From the NCBI RefSeq assembly GCF_029892445.1, contig NZ_JARXVJ010000001.1, forward strand, positions 620,001 through 684,000: DNA of 64,000 nt, read 5' to 3'. Position 1 is the stretch's first letter, and each line of letters starts with the position of its first letter. The notes under the pieces are model-generated. The model searched no databases and was not told the DNA's origin. It saw only the letters and a program-made list of their open reading frames with translations. This stretch comes from Chryseobacterium sp. H1D6B. Lineage in GTDB: Bacteria; Bacteroidota; Bacteroidia; Flavobacteriales; Weeksellaceae. The position numbers and the translations under genes are program-made. Below, piece after piece: positions 62,448 to 64,000 of the stretch.

Positions 62448-64000
62448 TTGAAAAAAGGTGTTAGTATTTGTCTTATTTTGTTTTGTGGAATTGTAACAGT
62501 TTCTGCACAAAAAGACAGCATTTATATTGAAGCAAAATTATCTCCGGACAGAAAAAGTCTGGAAATAACCCAGGAGCTTATTTATTATAATCATTCTGAA
62601 AAGGATTTAAATACTATAAAGCTTTTAAACTGGGTTTCTGCATACAATAAAAGAGGAACTTCTTTAGTGTACAGAAAACTGGAAGACAGAAATAATGATC
62701 TTCATTTTGCAAAAAAAGAGCAGCTGGGAAAACTTTTATCATTAGACATTAAAGATTCCGACAATCAGACTGTTTCTATCAATAACATTGCTGAAGAAAA
62801 TCTTTTTGTTCCATTAAGTGAACCTCTACAACCAGGCAAAAGTACCAAGCTGCATCTGCATTATCAGTTACAACTTCCTGATAAAAAATTTACCGGATAC
62901 GGTACTTCTGATAAAAATACAGCTTTAAAATATTTCTTTATTGTTCCGGATCATTTTGATCCGGACAATATTTCTAAGAGAAATTATCATGACATTGAAG
63001 AGTCGGTTAATTTTAACACCTACTGGACAGTGAATTTTGATCTTCCAGTGAATTATTTTACTGAGAGTAACCTTCAGCAGATCCAGATGAATTCTTTTAA
63101 AGGATATTTGGATTCTGACCCCGAATTTTTAATTTCTCAAAATGAATATCAGTCTATAAAGGTCAACTCGGAAGATATTCATACTGAAGTAAAATTTGGA
63201 TACAACTTAACTCCCAATGAAAAACAAGATTTGGAATTCTACCTTCCTCTTCATTTAAAATTCATTAAAGAGAGACTGGGATTTGTTCCGGAGAGTTTAT
63301 TTATTTCGGATAAATTCAGAGCTAAGGAAGATTTCTTTGGAAACAACGATATTAATTTATGGGTTTTTAAATTTCAGCTGTTTACAGATGCTGAGAAAAC
63401 AGATCTAGACTATTTCGGAATCATTGCAAAAAAGATTCTTGATGAAAATATCATTACCGACAAACAAGATAATCATTGGTTTAAAAACGGAGTAAAATCT
63501 TATCTGGAAATTCAATACCTGAAGAAATTCTACAGCAATACAAAACTTCTAGGTACTTTACCCGACGCTAAAGTTTTTGGAGTAAAACCTTTAAAATTGT
63601 TTCATGCTTCAAATCTTAAGTTGATAGACCGTTATGGGCTGGCTTATCAGTACATCATGTCACAGAATCTCGACCAGAAAATTGATGAAAAATTTACGGT
63701 GCTGAGCAATTTTAATGATATGGCGGTAAGCAGTTTTGAAACGGGAAGTTTATTCAATTATTCTGCTGATAAAATGGGATATGAAAAATTCAATATTCTA
63801 TTAAAAGACTATATTTCTAACAATACAGATAAGCAGATCGATCCTAGAGATTTCTTAGAAGAGCTTTCTGAGAAAGATAAAACAAACCAATATTTGACAA
63901 GTTTTATTAATCAAAAAAACAGAGTCAATTTTAAATTAAAAAAATTCAGGAAAGAAGATGATTCTTTAAATATCAAAATATATAGAAATACAGATTATCC
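62448..64000 (+). CDS. M1-like aminopeptidase-fold protein, cut by window edge
   Basis: 517 codons from a TTG at 62448 (then KKGVSICLILFCGIVTVSAQ, a signal peptide) and no stop before the edge. N-terminal M1-type beta-domain (SLEITQELIYYNHSEKDLNTIKLLNWVSAYNK; KSTKLHLHYQLQLPDKKFTGYG), but in the visible part no HEXXH zinc motif; its place near NHWFKNGVKSYLEI has lost it. Probably a non-catalytic or divergent M1-like protein, secreted. Confidence 0.7.
   Translation, partial: MKKGVSICLILFCGIVTVSAQKDSIYIEAKLSPDRKSLEITQELIYYNHSEKDLNTIKLLNWVSAYNKRGTSLVYRKLEDRNNDLHFAKKEQLGKLLSLDIKDSDNQTVSINNIAEENLFVPLSEPLQPGKSTKLHLHYQLQLPDKKFTGYGTSDKNTALKYFFIVPDHFDPDNISKRNYHDIEESVNFNTYWTVNFDLPVNYFTESNLQQIQMNSFKGYLDSDPEFLISQNEYQSIKVNSEDIHTEVKFGYNLTPNEKQDLEFYLPLHLKFIKERLGFVPESLFISDKFRAKEDFFGNNDINLWVFKFQLFTDAEKTDLDYFGIIAKKILDENIITDKQDNHWFKNGVKSYLEIQYLKKFYSNTKLLGTLPDAKVFGVKPLKLFHASNLKLIDRYGLAYQYIMSQNLDQKIDEKFTVLSNFNDMAVSSFETGSLFNYSADKMGYEKFNILLKDYISNNTDKQIDPRDFLEELSEKDKTNQYLTSFINQKNRVNFKLKKFRKEDDSLNIKIYRNTDY

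Overview
The window looks like part of a Flavobacteriia chromosome close to Chryseobacterium. It is AT-rich, has a type IX secretion plug protein, DUF4403 and RDD proteins, Bacteroidetes-type promoters (TAnnTTTG about 7 bases before the start), many small lipoproteins and GG-leader Cys-rich peptides typical of that group. This assignment is by recognition; no search was run.

Layout: 1-7.2 kb is housekeeping (a PIF1-like helicase cut by the left edge, gamma carbonic anhydrase-like protein, Nfu iron-sulfur scaffold, ferrochelatase, T9SS plug protein, metallo-beta-lactamase-fold hydrolase), with a 118-bp tandem repeat array at 4.76-5.26 kb. 7.3-13.5 kb is a likely trehalose-use locus: TonB receptor, MFS importer, cytoplasmic trehalase and a divergent AraC regulator. 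14.3-21.1 kb is a TetR-controlled RND efflux operon with four copies of one palindromic operator. 21.4-25 kb holds miaA, yicC, gmk and nadA. An IS3-family element (24969-26395) has split the shared terminator behind nadA. Next come six small GG-leader, mostly six-Cys peptides on the minus strand (26.4-27.9 kb), one with an eight-copy AGTTT repeat just before its start codon. 28.2-33.6 kb is the threonine operon (thrA-thrB-thrC-folB), preceded by an Ile/Thr-rich leader peptide and a hairpin, so probably controlled by attenuation.

At 35.6 kb a tRNA-Cys gene is the integration site of an 11.7-kb genomic island. A 14-bp copy of the tRNA 3' end recurs at 47406-47419 beside a tyrosine integrase. 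The island carries an sce7725/sce7726-type pair (the latter with a PD-(D/E)XK-like core), a truncated GH19-type lysozyme, a tail-fibre-like protein, a possible gpII-like replication initiator, two HTH proteins and several unknown small genes. A 1-kb non-coding stretch with repeats lies inside its left end.

47.5-56.5 kb is sparsely coding and accessory: a surface lipoprotein, small HTH and hypothetical proteins, an NlpE-like lipoprotein, long-loop hairpins, and a MocR-type regulator whose upstream sequence exists in three copies. 56.5-64 kb returns to core functions: a polytopic membrane protein, chorismate synthase, two thioredoxin-fold proteins, a YkvA protein, a PyrE-PyrF fusion and an M1-like peptidase cut by the right edge.

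The best candidates for an undescribed system are the peptide array with its repeat-bearing leader region, and the tRNA-Cys island with its paired nuclease-like cargo and odd non-coding left arm.
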